DNA from: Oxalobacteraceae bacterium UBA6704
GTDB lineage: Bacteria; Pseudomonadota; Gammaproteobacteria; Burkholderiales; Burkholderiaceae_D
Assembly: GCA_002454505.1 (NCBI GenBank)
Contig: DKJA01000149.1
Coordinates: 574 to 28,116, forward strand
Length of the DNA: 27,543 nt
Direction: 5' to 3'
Shown: positions 1 through 8,355 of the stretch, one piece after another
Numbering within the stretch: the first letter of the stretch is position 1
Layout of the letters: every line of letters starts with the position of its first letter
Notes under the pieces: generated by a model
Databases searched by the model: none
Told to the model about the DNA's origin: nothing
What the model saw: the letters and a program-made list of their open reading frames with translations, nothing else
Program-made: the position numbers and the translations under genes

Positions 1-1
1 C

Positions 2-598
2 GCCGCCTTCGTGGCCGGCGACCTGGCCACCGCGCGCCAGCAATACGACACGGCGCTGCGCGCCGATGCGAACAACCGCGATGCGCTGCTGGGCAGTGCC
101 GCCGTGGCCGCCCGCGAAGGCCGCCAGGATGCCGCGCAGGCCGCCTACAACCGGCTGCTGGCCCAGGATCCCCGCGACGCCGATGCGCTGGCCGGCCTGA
201 CGGCGCTGCGGCCCGCCGGCGGCGAACAGTCCGAGGGGCGCCTGCGGGCGGCCGCGCGTACCAATCCGGATGCGGCACCCGTCCACTTCGCACTGGGCAA
301 CCTGTATGCCCGCCAGGGCCGCTGGCAGGAAGCGCAGCAGGCTTACTTCCGCGCCTGGACGGCGGCACCCGCCAATGCCGACTACGCGTTCAACCTGGCC
401 GTCGGCCTGGACCGGATGAACCAGGGCAAGCTGGCGCGCGACTACTACCGCCGCGCACTGGCGCTGGCCAGCGCCGGCCCGGTCGCCTTCGACAGCGCCG
501 CCGTGCAGCGCCGCCTGCAGGAACTGGATGCCGCGGCGGCGGCGCCGTCGCCGTCGCCAGCCGCTTCGTCCCCCGTCGCCACCGGGCCGGGGAACTGA
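2..598 (+). CDS. TPR-repeat protein, MshN-like pilus biogenesis factor (5' partial)
   Basis: The reading frame is open from base 2, so the gene starts upstream of the window and only its C-terminal ~198 residues are present. The visible part is a string of tetratricopeptide helices, with segments such as ATARQQYDTAL, LGNLYARQGRWQEAQQAYF and KLARDYYRRAL. An Ala/Pro/Ser-rich tail (about the last 25 residues) follows. TPR proteins of this kind act as pilotins or assembly scaffolds. In Vibrio MSHA loci the TPR gene mshN lies directly before mshE and mshG, and the same order is seen here, with a 5-bp gap to the ATPase gene. The MshN assignment therefore rests mainly on context. The TPR nature is clear, but the membrane anchor that MshN should carry lies outside the window. 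Confidence 0.8.
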   Translation, partial: AAFVAGDLATARQQYDTALRADANNRDALLGSAAVAAREGRQDAAQAAYNRLLAQDPRDADALAGLTALRPAGGEQSEGRLRAAARTNPDAAPVHFALGNLYARQGRWQEAQQAYFRAWTAAPANADYAFNLAVGLDRMNQGKLARDYYRRALALASAGPVAFDSAAVQRRLQELDAAAAAPSPSPAASSPVATGPGN

Positions 599-603
599 GC
601 ACG

Positions 604-2298
604 ATGGCGGAGCCAGTCAAGCTACCGATCGGCAAACTGCTGATCGCCAAAGGCGTCATCAGCGAAGACCAGCTGCGCATCGCCCTCATCGAACAACGCC
701 AGAACCGCGAACCGCTGGGCAAGCTGCTGGTGGGCCTGGGCTTCGTCACCGAAGCCACCATCCGCGAGGCGCTCAGCGAAAACCTGAACACGCAGTCGGC
801 CGACCTGGGCAGCCTGGTCGTCGATGCGATCGCGCTGAAGCTGATCCCGAAGGACGTGGCGCGCCGCTACAGCGTATTCCCCATCGTCTACGAGCGGGAG
901 CGGGACAACCTCGTGCTGGCGATGTCCAACACGAGCAATATCGTGGCGCTCGACCAGATCCACGCGATGCTGGTCAAGGGCATCACGATCACGCCGATGC
1001 TGGTCAACGATTCCGACATCGCCCGCGCCATCGACCAGTACTACGGCTTCGAGCTGTCGATCGACGGCATCCTGCTGGAGATCGAAACGGGCGTCACGTC
1101 GTACCAGGGCGCGTCGGAGGATTACAGCCACCCGATGGTGCGGCTGATCGATGCGCTGCTGGCCGACGCAGTGCAGAACGGCGCGTCGGACATCCACTTC
1201 GAGCCGGAACAGAGTTTCCTGCGCATCCGCTACCGCATCGACGGCATCCTGCGCCAGATCCGCAGCCTGCACAAATCGTACTGGCCGGCGATGGCCGTGC
1301 GGCTGAAGGTCATCAGCAACATGAACATCGCGGAAACCCGCGCGCCGCAGGACGGGCGCATCGCCATCAAGTTTTCCGGCCGCCAGATCGACTTCCGCGC
1401 CAGCGCGCAGCCGACCGCGCACGGCGAGAACTTCGTGCTGCGCGTGCTGGACCGCCAGAAAGGCATCGTGCCGCTGGACGGCCTGGGCCTGGCCGAGGCC
1501 GACCTGAACGTGCTGAAGCTGATGATCGCGCGGCCGGACGGGCTGATCCTCGTCACCGGCCCCACCGGCAGCGGCAAGACGACGACGCTGTACTCGATCC
1601 TGAACCACATCAACACCGAGGCCGTCAACATCATGACGCTGGAAGACCCGGTGGAGTACCCGATGAACATGATACGGCAGACGTCCGTCAACGAATCGAC
1701 CAAGCTGGGGTTCGCCGACGGCATCCGCTCGATCCTGCGCCAGGATCCGGACGTGATCCTCGTCGGCGAGATCCGCGACAAGGAAACCGCCGACATGGCA
1801 CTGGCGGCGGCCATGACGGGCCACCAGGTGTATTCGACGCTGCACACCAATTCCGCCGTCGGCGCGATTCCCCGGCTGCTCGACATCGGCGTGATCGCCG
1901 ACGTCCTCGCGGGTAACATCATCGGCATCATCGCGCAGCGTCTCGTGCGGCGGCTGTGCATGCACTGCCGCGCGCCGTCCGAGGCCGATGCGCTGGAACG
2001 CCGGCTGCTGGGCCTCGACGAACAAGGTGACGGCGTCACCATCTACCGGGCCGTGGGCTGCGAACGGTGCGCCCACCAGGGCTACAAGGGCCGGCTGGCC
2101 ATCATGGAGCTGCTGAAGATGAACGCCGAGATGGACGAGATGGTGGCGCGCCGCGCCGGCGTGCGCGAACTGCGCGCCGCTGCCCGCGCCGCCGGCTTCC
2201 GCTCGCTGGTCGACGACGGCATGCGCCGCGTCGTCGAAGGCGTCACGACGCTGGAGGAAGTCTCCCGCGTCGTCGACCTCACGGACAGGCTGAGCTGA
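604..2298 (+). CDS. mshE: Type II/IV secretion assembly ATPase, MshE/GspE/PilB family
   Basis: A cytoplasmic hexameric ATPase that powers pilin or pseudopilin polymerisation through the GspF-type platform encoded next. At 564 residues it is full length. Residues ~7-60 hold two tandem MshEN-type motifs (IGKLLIAKGVISEDQL and LGKLLVGLGFVTEATI), the c-di-GMP-binding fold described for Vibrio MshE. The Arg that normally opens each motif is Pro here (P8 and P37). Walker A is GPTGSGKTTT from residue 319. The Asp-box/Walker B region reads RQDPDVILVGEIRD (~380-393), with His-box residues at GHQVYSTLHT. Four cysteines in two C-x2-C pairs (CMHC and CERC) form the zinc-binding module typical of GspE relatives. 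It sits between the TPR gene and the platform gene, which begins 2 bases after its stop. Confidence 0.95.
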   Translation: MAEPVKLPIGKLLIAKGVISEDQLRIALIEQRQNREPLGKLLVGLGFVTEATIREALSENLNTQSADLGSLVVDAIALKLIPKDVARRYSVFPIVYERERDNLVLAMSNTSNIVALDQIHAMLVKGITITPMLVNDSDIARAIDQYYGFELSIDGILLEIETGVTSYQGASEDYSHPMVRLIDALLADAVQNGASDIHFEPEQSFLRIRYRIDGILRQIRSLHKSYWPAMAVRLKVISNMNIAETRAPQDGRIAIKFSGRQIDFRASAQPTAHGENFVLRVLDRQKGIVPLDGLGLAEADLNVLKLMIARPDGLILVTGPTGSGKTTTLYSILNHINTEAVNIMTLEDPVEYPMNMIRQTSVNESTKLGFADGIRSILRQDPDVILVGEIRDKETADMALAAAMTGHQVYSTLHTNSAVGAIPRLLDIGVIADVLAGNIIGIIAQRLVRRLCMHCRAPSEADALERRLLGLDEQGDGVTIYRAVGCERCAHQGYKGRLAIMELLKMNAEMDEMVARRAGVRELRAAARAAGFRSLVDDGMRRVVEGVTTLEEVSRVVDLTDRLS

Positions 2299-2299
2299 C

Positions 2300-3505
2300 A
2301 TGCCCCAGTTTATCTACCGCGCGATGGACGATGCCGGCCAGATCGTGCCCGGCAATATGGATGCGCTGAACGTGCCCGACCTGGAGCTGCGGCTGTCGCG
2401 GATGGACCTCGACCTGATCGATTACCGCCAGTCGCGCCAGAAGGTCATCGCGTTCGGCCGCCGCTCGATCGACCGGCGCGACCTGATCAACTTCTGCTTC
2501 CACATGGAGCAGATGGCCAGCGCCGGCGTGCCGATCCTCGACGCGCTGCACGACCTGCGCGATTCGATGGACCATCCCCGCTTCCGCGAGATCATCACCG
2601 ACCTGATCGAGAACATCGAGGGCGGCGTGCCGCTGTCCGCCGCGCTGGCCAACTATCCGGAGGCGTTCGACCACACGTTCACGAGCCTGGTGCGGGCCGG
2701 CGAGGAAAGCGGCAAGGTCAACGAAGTGTTCCGCAACCTGGCCGACAGCCTGAAATGGCAGGACGAGCTGGCCGCGCAGACGCGCAAGATCGTCACCTAT
2801 CCGGCGGTGGTGCTGGTGGTCGTCATCGGCGTGATGTTCTTCCTGATGATCTACCTGGTGCCGCAGCTGACGAGCTTCATCCGCAACATGGGCCAGGAGC
2901 TGCCGCTGCACACGCGTGCGCTGATCGCCGTATCGAACGTGTTCATCCACTACTGGTTCCTGCTGCTGGCCGCGCCGTTCGTCGCCTGGTTCGGCCTGCG
3001 CCACTGGATCCGCCGCAGCGAACGCGCGGCCTATGCGGCCGACCGCCTGAAGCTGCGCGTGTGGCCGGTGGGGCCGGTGCTGCACAAGATCATCATCGCC
3101 CGCTTCGCCACGTTCTTCGCGCTGATGTACAGCTCCGGCATCACGGTGCTGGACTGCATCCGGCTGTCCGAAGGCATCGCCGGCAACCGCGTCATCGCCG
3201 GTGCGCTGCGCCGGGCCGGCCAGCTGATCTCGGAGGGCCATGGCGTGTCGGCCGCCTTCGGCCACACGGGCCTGTTCCCGCCGCTGGTGGTGCGCATGCT
3301 GAAGGTGGGCGAAGCCACCGGCGCGCTCGATGGCGCGCTGCGCAACGTGGCCTACTTCTACAACCGCGAAGTGCGCGAGCAGATCGAGCGGGTGCAGGCC
3401 ATGATCGAGCCGGCGATGACGGTGCTGCTGGGGCTCCTGCTGGGCTGGATCATGCTGTCCGTGCTGGGCCCGATCTACGACACGATCAGCTCGATCAGGA
3501 TCTGA
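2300..3505 (+). CDS. mshG: Type II secretion/type IV pilus inner-membrane platform protein, MshG/GspF/PilC family
   Basis: The 401-residue polytopic membrane protein couples the assembly ATPase to pilin extraction and polymerisation. Two GspF domains are visible: the first at ~70-190, with FCFHMEQMASAGVPILDAL, and the second at ~265-390, with RFATFFALMYSSGITVLDC. Each ends in an ExxGxxxxxL-type motif (EESGKVNEVF and EATGALDGAL). Hydrophobic segments lie at ~170-190 (VVLVVVIGVMFFLMIYLV), ~212-235 and ~372-393. Length and layout are normal for the family. The start lies one base after the ATPase stop and the next gene begins one base after its own stop, so the three are probably co-translated. 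Confidence 0.95.
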   Translation: MPQFIYRAMDDAGQIVPGNMDALNVPDLELRLSRMDLDLIDYRQSRQKVIAFGRRSIDRRDLINFCFHMEQMASAGVPILDALHDLRDSMDHPRFREIITDLIENIEGGVPLSAALANYPEAFDHTFTSLVRAGEESGKVNEVFRNLADSLKWQDELAAQTRKIVTYPAVVLVVVIGVMFFLMIYLVPQLTSFIRNMGQELPLHTRALIAVSNVFIHYWFLLLAAPFVAWFGLRHWIRRSERAAYAADRLKLRVWPVGPVLHKIIIARFATFFALMYSSGITVLDCIRLSEGIAGNRVIAGALRRAGQLISEGHGVSAAFGHTGLFPPLVVRMLKVGEATGALDGALRNVAYFYNREVREQIERVQAMIEPAMTVLLGLLLGWIMLSVLGPIYDTISSIRI

Positions 3506-3506
3506 C

Positions 3507-5066
3507 ATGTTCCCGAAACAGCTCTTCTACCTCGCCAGCGACCAGCTGCACGCCTACCAGTGGCTGCGCGGCAGCATGTCCGGCCCCACCGTGTTCCCGT
3601 CCACGCGGGCCGGCGTGGACGACTTCATGGCCTACCTGGACCGCCACGGCAACCGCCCGGCCTACCTGCTGGCCGACCTGATCGAGGAAGACTTCTGCCG
3701 GATCGAGCTGCCGCACGTGCGGGGCCGCGCCGGCCGGCTGCTGCGCGAACGGCGGCTGGTGCAGCAGTACCGCGAAACGCCTTACCGCACCGACTTCCGG
3801 CAGGGCCGCAGCACCGTCGGCCGGCGCGACGACATCGTGCTGTTCACCGCGCTGACCAACCCGCTGCTGCTGACACCATGGGTCGATGCGATGGAGCTGA
3901 TGCAGACGCCGCTGGCCGGCATCTACTCGCCGGCGCTGCTGGGCCGCGACGTGCTGCAGCGGCTCGACGTGCGGCGCAGCCACATCCTGCTCGTCACGCG
4001 CCACGCGGGCGGCCTGCGGCAGACCTATTTCCGCGCCGGCCAGGTGAAATTCTCCCGGCTCGTGCAACTGGGCCGCGACGACGACCCGATCGGCAGCGTG
4101 GCCAGCGCCACCCGCAAGACGCAGCAGTTCCTCACCAGCGTGCGGCTGCTGGAGCGGGGCGACGTGCTGCACGTGGTGGTGCTGGCCGATGCCACGCTGG
4201 TCGACGCGCTGGCCGCCCGCTGCGAAAACAATGCGGAAACGATCTACCGCATCGTGCCGATCGATACCGTCACGCCGGCGCTGGGCCTGTCGGTGGCCCA
4301 TCCTTCCGGCGACACGATGCTGCTGGCGATGCTGGCGCGCCATGCGCCGGCCAGCCACTATCCGACGGGCGACGCGGGCAATTACTACAAGCTGTGGCGC
4401 GCCCGGCTGTCGCTGTACGCATCCAGCGCCGTGGTGGCGACGTGCGCGCTGGCCTGGTCGATCGCCAACCTGGCCGGCTATGCGCTGGCCGACAACAATA
4501 CCGAAGCCCTGCTGGCGGCGGCCCAGCACTACCGCAGCAACTACCAGCGCAGCATGTCGAGCATGCCGCCGGCCGTGGAAAAGACCGTCAACATGCGCGC
4601 CGCCGTGTCGATCGACCGGACGGTGGCCCGGCAGGGCCCCTGGCCGACGCCGCTGCTGGCCATCGTCAGCGGCGCGCTGGACCAGGCGCCGCAGATCCGG
4701 CTGCTGCAGCTGGACTGGCGCGCCAACGTGCCGGGCGCTGCTGCACTGGCGGCACCAGGCGCGGCGCCGGGCACGCCGGGGCTCGTGGCGCCCATGTCGT
4801 CGCTGGCGCTGGGCATTCCCACTGCGCCGTCGCAGACGCTGCGGCTGCAGGCCGAGGTGATCGGCAGCGGCGAGAGCTCGCGCAAGGTGCTGGACAATAT
4901 GAACGGCTTTGCCCAGCGGCTGGCCGCCACGCCGAACATGGCGGTGGAGATCGTCCAGCTGCCGTTCGACATCCGGCCGGCGATGAAGCTGAGCGGCGCC
5001 GTCGGTGGCCCCGCGGCGGCCGAGGAACGCAACAAATTCACGCTGGACCTGACATGGAAGCCCTGA
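3507..5066 (+). CDS. PilM/PilN-type fusion protein of pilus alignment complex (MshI-like)
   Basis: This 519-residue protein has a soluble N-terminal half (~1-295) without obvious transmembrane segments. One hydrophobic helix lies at ~303-325 (YASSAVVATCALAWSIANLAGYAL region, shortened here), and a periplasmic C-terminal half follows. That layout is what a PilM (actin-like, cytoplasmic) joined to a PilN (single-pass, ferredoxin-like) would give, as in MshI and GspL. Primary sequence similarity to PilM is weak by eye, so the fold is inferred from length, topology and position before a PilO-like gene. A small Ala/Gly/Pro-rich insertion occurs at ~410-430. Its 3' end overlaps the next gene by 13 bp. 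It would link the ATPase/platform in the inner membrane to the periplasmic PilO/PilP-like proteins. Confidence 0.7.
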   Translation: MFPKQLFYLASDQLHAYQWLRGSMSGPTVFPSTRAGVDDFMAYLDRHGNRPAYLLADLIEEDFCRIELPHVRGRAGRLLRERRLVQQYRETPYRTDFRQGRSTVGRRDDIVLFTALTNPLLLTPWVDAMELMQTPLAGIYSPALLGRDVLQRLDVRRSHILLVTRHAGGLRQTYFRAGQVKFSRLVQLGRDDDPIGSVASATRKTQQFLTSVRLLERGDVLHVVVLADATLVDALAARCENNAETIYRIVPIDTVTPALGLSVAHPSGDTMLLAMLARHAPASHYPTGDAGNYYKLWRARLSLYASSAVVATCALAWSIANLAGYALADNNTEALLAAAQHYRSNYQRSMSSMPPAVEKTVNMRAAVSIDRTVARQGPWPTPLLAIVSGALDQAPQIRLLQLDWRANVPGAAALAAPGAAPGTPGLVAPMSSLALGIPTAPSQTLRLQAEVIGSGESSRKVLDNMNGFAQRLAATPNMAVEIVQLPFDIRPAMKLSGAVGGPAAAEERNKFTLDLTWKP

Positions 5067-5731
5067 ACCCGACACCGGCCGGACCGGCCCCCGCCGCGCC
5101 GGCCGCCCGCATCCGGCTGCCCTACTGGATCCGCGACTTCGCGCTGGTGCGGCCGGCCGTGCTGACCTTCGTGGCGGCCGTCTGCATCAGTCTCGGCTGC
5201 GTGCTGAGCACCTACTGGCAGCTGCGCGACGCGCGGCAGGCGGAGGCGCGGGCCCACGCGACGCGCGACGCGGCGCGCAGCAGCGATGCCTATGTGGAGT
5301 CGGAAAAACAGGAGATCCGCAACTACCAGCCGCTGTTCCTGGAACTGCGGCGCCGCCACGTGGTCGGCGTCGAAAGCCGGCTGGACTGGGTGGAGGCGAT
5401 CCGCGCGATCCAGGAACGGCGCCGCCTGCTGCCGCTGACCTACGAGATCGAACCGCAGCAGCCGTACAAGCCCGAAGGCCGCCTGCAGACGGGCGACTAC
5501 CAGCTGCGCGGCAGCCGCATGACGCTGCACATGAATCTGCTGCACGAAGGCGACCTGCTCGACTTCCTTGGCGACCTGCGCCAGCACGGCATCTTCACCG
5601 TGCAGCAGTGCCAGCTGCGCCGCGCCGTCACGGCGCCGAATGCCGCGCCCACCGCCGGCCTGGCGGCCGACTGCACGCTGAACTGGCTGACGCTGACGCC
5701 GCCGGCGCGGCGCCCGGGAGCCGAGCGATGA
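5054..5731 (+). CDS. PilO-like pilus alignment protein (MshJ-like)
   Basis: This bitopic inner-membrane protein of 225 residues starts at ATG 5054, inside the end of the preceding gene. A Pro/Ala-rich cytoplasmic N-terminus (~1-20) precedes a transmembrane helix at ~35-55 (AVLTFVAAVCISLGCVLSTY). Then comes a coiled-coil-prone, charged helix (~56-95) and a C-terminal globular part containing RMTLHMNLLHEGDLLDFLGD, as in PilO/GspM-type proteins that sense or align the pilus complex. The stop overlaps the next start (ATGA at 5728-5731). Sequence-level identity to PilO is low by eye. The call rests on topology, the short segment near the C-terminus and gene order. Confidence 0.65.
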   Translation: MEALNPTPAGPAPAAPAARIRLPYWIRDFALVRPAVLTFVAAVCISLGCVLSTYWQLRDARQAEARAHATRDAARSSDAYVESEKQEIRNYQPLFLELRRRHVVGVESRLDWVEAIRAIQERRRLLPLTYEIEPQQPYKPEGRLQTGDYQLRGSRMTLHMNLLHEGDLLDFLGDLRQHGIFTVQQCQLRRAVTAPNAAPTAGLAADCTLNWLTLTPPARRPGAER

Positions 5732-6156
5732 AACGGCTGCCGGCCACCGTGCTGCCCATCCTGCTGGCCGCCGCCGGCCTGCCGTGCGCGGCGCAACCGG
5801 TCACGCAGCTGTACCACACGCTGCCGGGCCGGCTGTTTACCACGCCGGCCGAGCGCATACAGCTCGACACCTTGCGCCAGCAGGGCCGCACCGGCATCGC
5901 GCCGGCCGAACCGCCCGCGCCGGCGGCGCCACCGGCCGCACCGCCGCCGCCGCCGGCACCGGTGGAACTGTCCGGCGTGCTCCGGCGCAGCAATGGCCAG
6001 GCGACGATCTGGGTCGACGGCGCGCCGCGCGACCAGGCGCTGCCGGCCGGCGCGCCGGGCGGGCCGGTGGCCGTCGACATCGACGGCCGCCGCATCACCA
6101 TCAAGCCGGGCCAGCGCTACGATGCGACGAATGGCACAGTCCAGGATATCCGCTGA
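5728..6156 (+). CDS. PilP/GspC-like periplasmic protein (MshK-like)
   Basis: The 142-residue product has a Sec-type signal peptide (MKRLPATVLPILLAAAGLPCAA, cleavage near residue 22). A short linker, a Pro/Ala-rich stretch (~62-80, containing a run of five prolines) and a small beta domain follow. The domain begins VELSGVLRRSNGQATIWVDG and ends in RRITIKPGQRYD. That domain pattern matches the homology region of PilP, GspC and MshK, which link the inner-membrane complex to the secretin. The Cys near the signal end (AGLPCAA) resembles a weak lipobox, so lipidation is possible but not convincing. ATG 5728 overlaps the previous stop by 4 bp. The end overlaps the next gene by about 26 bp. Confidence 0.65.
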   Translation: MKRLPATVLPILLAAAGLPCAAQPVTQLYHTLPGRLFTTPAERIQLDTLRQQGRTGIAPAEPPAPAAPPAAPPPPPAPVELSGVLRRSNGQATIWVDGAPRDQALPAGAPGGPVAVDIDGRRITIKPGQRYDATNGTVQDIR

Positions 6157-6865
6157 TCTCCGGCGCCAGCGCGGTGCGGCGCTGTTGCTGCTGCTGGCCG
6201 TGGCCAGCGTGGGCTTCGGCGCGCTGCTGATCGGCGTGTTCGGCCGCAGCAATGTGGAACGCATCCGCGAGCAGCGCACGCAGGCCCTGCTGGCGCAGGC
6301 CAGCGATGCGCTGGTCGGTTTCGCCGGCACGCACGGCCGGCTGCCCCGTCCGGCGATCTCGGCCACCGACGGCCGCGAGCAGGCCACCCCGTGCGCGGAC
6401 GAAGCGGCGTGCAGCGGCTTCCTGCCGTGGGTGACGCTGGGCGTCGACGGCGCCGACAGCTGGGGCAAGCGGCTGCGCTACAGCGCCACGCCGCTGTACA
6501 CGAACGCGCCGATCCAGCGGCTGTCCGCGGTGGCGACGAAGCGGGTGCAGACGCGCAGCGGCAACGGCACGCTGCGCTACGAGGTCGGCCAGGAACAGTG
6601 CCTGATCTATGCGCAGTGCGCGCCGGCCGTCGTGTATTCGCAGGGCCGCAACAACCTGGGCACCAGCGTCGCCGGGCTGCCGCAGGCGAATGGGGCCCGC
6701 AACAATATCGATGAAATCGGCAACGACCTGGCCACGACGGGCTTCATCCGCCGTCCCGCCAGCAGCGAGCCGGCCGTTCCCGGCGGGCCGTTCGACGACC
6801 TGCTGGTGGCGGTTCCCCTGCCAACCCTGTATGAAAGGATGGCGGCAGCGCGCACGCTGCCGTAG
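6131..6865 (+). CDS. Divergent prepilin-like protein (no Glu5), paralogue of the next gene
   Basis: A 244-residue protein with a basic N-terminus (MAQSRISADLRRQRG) followed by a hydrophobic helix, AALLLLLAVASVGFGALLIG. The RG|AALLL junction resembles the GspK/PilX class of minor pilins rather than the canonical G|FTLVE, and there is no Glu at mature position 5. The C-terminal region is clearly homologous to the next gene: both have a G-x-LP-x-PAIS segment, GFLPW-x-TLG, DSWG, YSATP, and an ending of the type PGGxxDD...RTLP/RLP. Possible disulfide cysteines are at the TPCADEAAC segment and at EQCLIYAQC. It is probably a minor pseudopilin. ATG 6131 is chosen as giving the shorter leader. ATG 6122 in the same frame is an alternative, and neither has a strong ribosome binding site. 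Confidence 0.7.
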   Translation: MAQSRISADLRRQRGAALLLLLAVASVGFGALLIGVFGRSNVERIREQRTQALLAQASDALVGFAGTHGRLPRPAISATDGREQATPCADEAACSGFLPWVTLGVDGADSWGKRLRYSATPLYTNAPIQRLSAVATKRVQTRSGNGTLRYEVGQEQCLIYAQCAPAVVYSQGRNNLGTSVAGLPQANGARNNIDEIGNDLATTGFIRRPASSEPAVPGGPFDDLLVAVPLPTLYERMAAARTLP

Positions 6866-6889
6866 CTTGTGAAACAACGCATCGGAAAC

Positions 6890-7597
6890 ATGAACGGACA
6901 GCGGGCCGCCGGCTTCACGCTGGTGGAGATCGCGATCGTGCTGGTCGTCGTCGGGCTGCTGATCGGCGGCCTGATCACGCCGCTGTCCACGCAGCTGGAG
7001 CAGCGCCGCGCCACCGACACGCAGCGCGCGATGGAAGACGCCCGCGAGGCGCTGATCGGCTTCGCGGTGCGCAACGGCTACCTGCCCTGCCCGGCCATCT
7101 CGGCCGCCAACGGCCTGGAAGACCGCAGCGAAGAGCGTTGCACCAACGAGCGCCGCACCGGCTTCCTGCCATGGGCCACGCTGGGCATGCCGAAGCTGGA
7201 CAGCTGGGGCCACGTATTCCTGTACAGCGCCACGCCGGAGTTCACCGACAGCGCCTTGCCGTTCCGCCTGTCCACGCCGCGCGACATCACGGTGGCCACG
7301 CGCGACGCGGCCGGCAACCTGACGGCCGCCACGGCGCCGAACGATATCCCGGCCGTGATCCTGTCGACGGGGAAGAACGGCTACGGCGGCTTTTCCGACC
7401 TGGGCGTGCGCGCCGTCGATGCGGGCACCAGCAACGCCGACGAAAAAGCCAACCTGAATCCGGCCGGCACCGCGTTCATCGCGCGCGGCGTCAGCGACAA
7501 TGCGGCATTGCCGGGCGGCGCGTATGACGACATGGTGGTGTGGGTGTCGCCGAACATCCTGTTCAACCGCATGATCGCGGCGCAGCGGCTGCCATGA
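6890..7597 (+). CDS. Prepilin-type protein with type IV methylation motif
   Basis: The product is ~235 residues. It has a short leader MNGQRAAG and then the prepilin peptidase motif G|FTLVEIAIVLVVVGLLIGG, with Glu at mature position 5. It should therefore be cleaved and N-methylated by PilD/GspO and inserted as a pilin or pseudopilin. The C-terminal domain shares several blocks with the preceding gene (PAIS, GFLPWATLG, DSWG, YSATP, final AAQRLP), so the two are a tandem duplicate pair. Start choice: ATG 6890 gives a typical 8-residue leader. A GTG at 6869 in the same frame, three bases after the previous stop, would add seven residues (MKQRIGN). The stop overlaps the start of the ABC-2 permease gene (ATGA). 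Confidence 0.85.
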   Translation: MNGQRAAGFTLVEIAIVLVVVGLLIGGLITPLSTQLEQRRATDTQRAMEDAREALIGFAVRNGYLPCPAISAANGLEDRSEERCTNERRTGFLPWATLGMPKLDSWGHVFLYSATPEFTDSALPFRLSTPRDITVATRDAAGNLTAATAPNDIPAVILSTGKNGYGGFSDLGVRAVDAGTSNADEKANLNPAGTAFIARGVSDNAALPGGAYDDMVVWVSPNILFNRMIAAQRLP

Positions 7598-8355
7598 AGC
7601 TTGCGGTAAGGGCGATCGCCGGCAGCACGATCACGGAAGCGCTGCGCAGCCGGCTGGCGTGGCTGCTGGCCGCGCTGGTGCTGGGCGCCGTCGGCCTGTC
7701 TGGCTTCGTGCAGGCGGTGGTGCCGACGGAAAGCCGCGCAACGCAGGCCGCGCTGCTGGGCGCCGTGCTGCGGCTGGCCAGCGTCTGTCTGGTGGCCGTG
7801 TTTGCCGTGACGAGCCTGGTGCGCGAACAGCAGGACCGGCAGGCCGACGTGCTGCTCGCGCTGCCGCTGCCCCGTGCCGCCTGGCTGCTGGGCCGGCTGG
7901 CCGGCTTTTTCGCGGTGGCGCTGTTCCCGGCCCTGCTGGCGGGTGTACTGGCCGGTTTCCTCGCGCCGGTCGCGCAAGCCGCGTTGTGGACCTTGTCGCT
8001 GCTGTGCGAGCTGTGGATGGTTGCCGCTTTCGCGCTGTTCTGCACGTTGACGCTGCAGCACGCGCTGCCGTCGCTGTGCGCCACCGCCGGCTTCTATGTC
8101 CTCGCGCGCAGCACCGCCGCGCTGCAGCTGCTGGGCCAGGGTGCGTCGCCCGATAGCGGGCAGCGCTTCATCGCCCACGCCACCGATGCGCTGGCCTTCG
8201 TGCTGCCGCGGCTCGACGGCTTCGTGCGCAGCGAGTGGCTGATGTACGGCGGTGGCGGCCTGACCGACCTCCTGTTCGTGGCCGGCCAGGCTGTCGTGTA
8301 TCTGCCGCTGCTGGCGGGTGCCGCGCTGTTCGACCTGTCGCGCAAGGAATACTGA
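7594..8355 (+). CDS. ABC-2-type transporter permease
   Basis: A 253-residue polytopic membrane protein with about six hydrophobic helices. The first starts near residue 20 (LAWLLAALVLGAVGLSGFVQAV), and others include LASVCLVAVFAVTSL, FFAVALFPALLAGVLAGFL, LWMVAAFALFCTLTL and a C-terminal VVYLPLLAGAALF. The cytoplasmic motif after the second helix (REQQDRQADVLLALPLPRAAWLLGR) is typical of NosY/ABC-2 permeases and positions the coupling helix. Such permeases need a separate ATPase, and none is encoded in the window. It is translationally coupled to the prepilin gene before it and to the unknown gene after it, implying a role linked to this pilus operon. Myxococcus PilGHI is a known case of an ABC transporter needed for type IV pili, but equivalence is only a suggestion. 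Confidence 0.8.
   Translation: MKLAVRAIAGSTITEALRSRLAWLLAALVLGAVGLSGFVQAVVPTESRATQAALLGAVLRLASVCLVAVFAVTSLVREQQDRQADVLLALPLPRAAWLLGRLAGFFAVALFPALLAGVLAGFLAPVAQAALWTLSLLCELWMVAAFALFCTLTLQHALPSLCATAGFYVLARSTAALQLLGQGASPDSGQRFIAHATDALAFVLPRLDGFVRSEWLMYGGGGLTDLLFVAGQAVVYLPLLAGAALFDLSRKEY

Noticed and set aside
622..2301. 559-codon open frame on the - strand opposite the assembly ATPase
   Set aside because: Antisense shadow. The + strand shows full Walker and zinc motifs of GspE/MshE.
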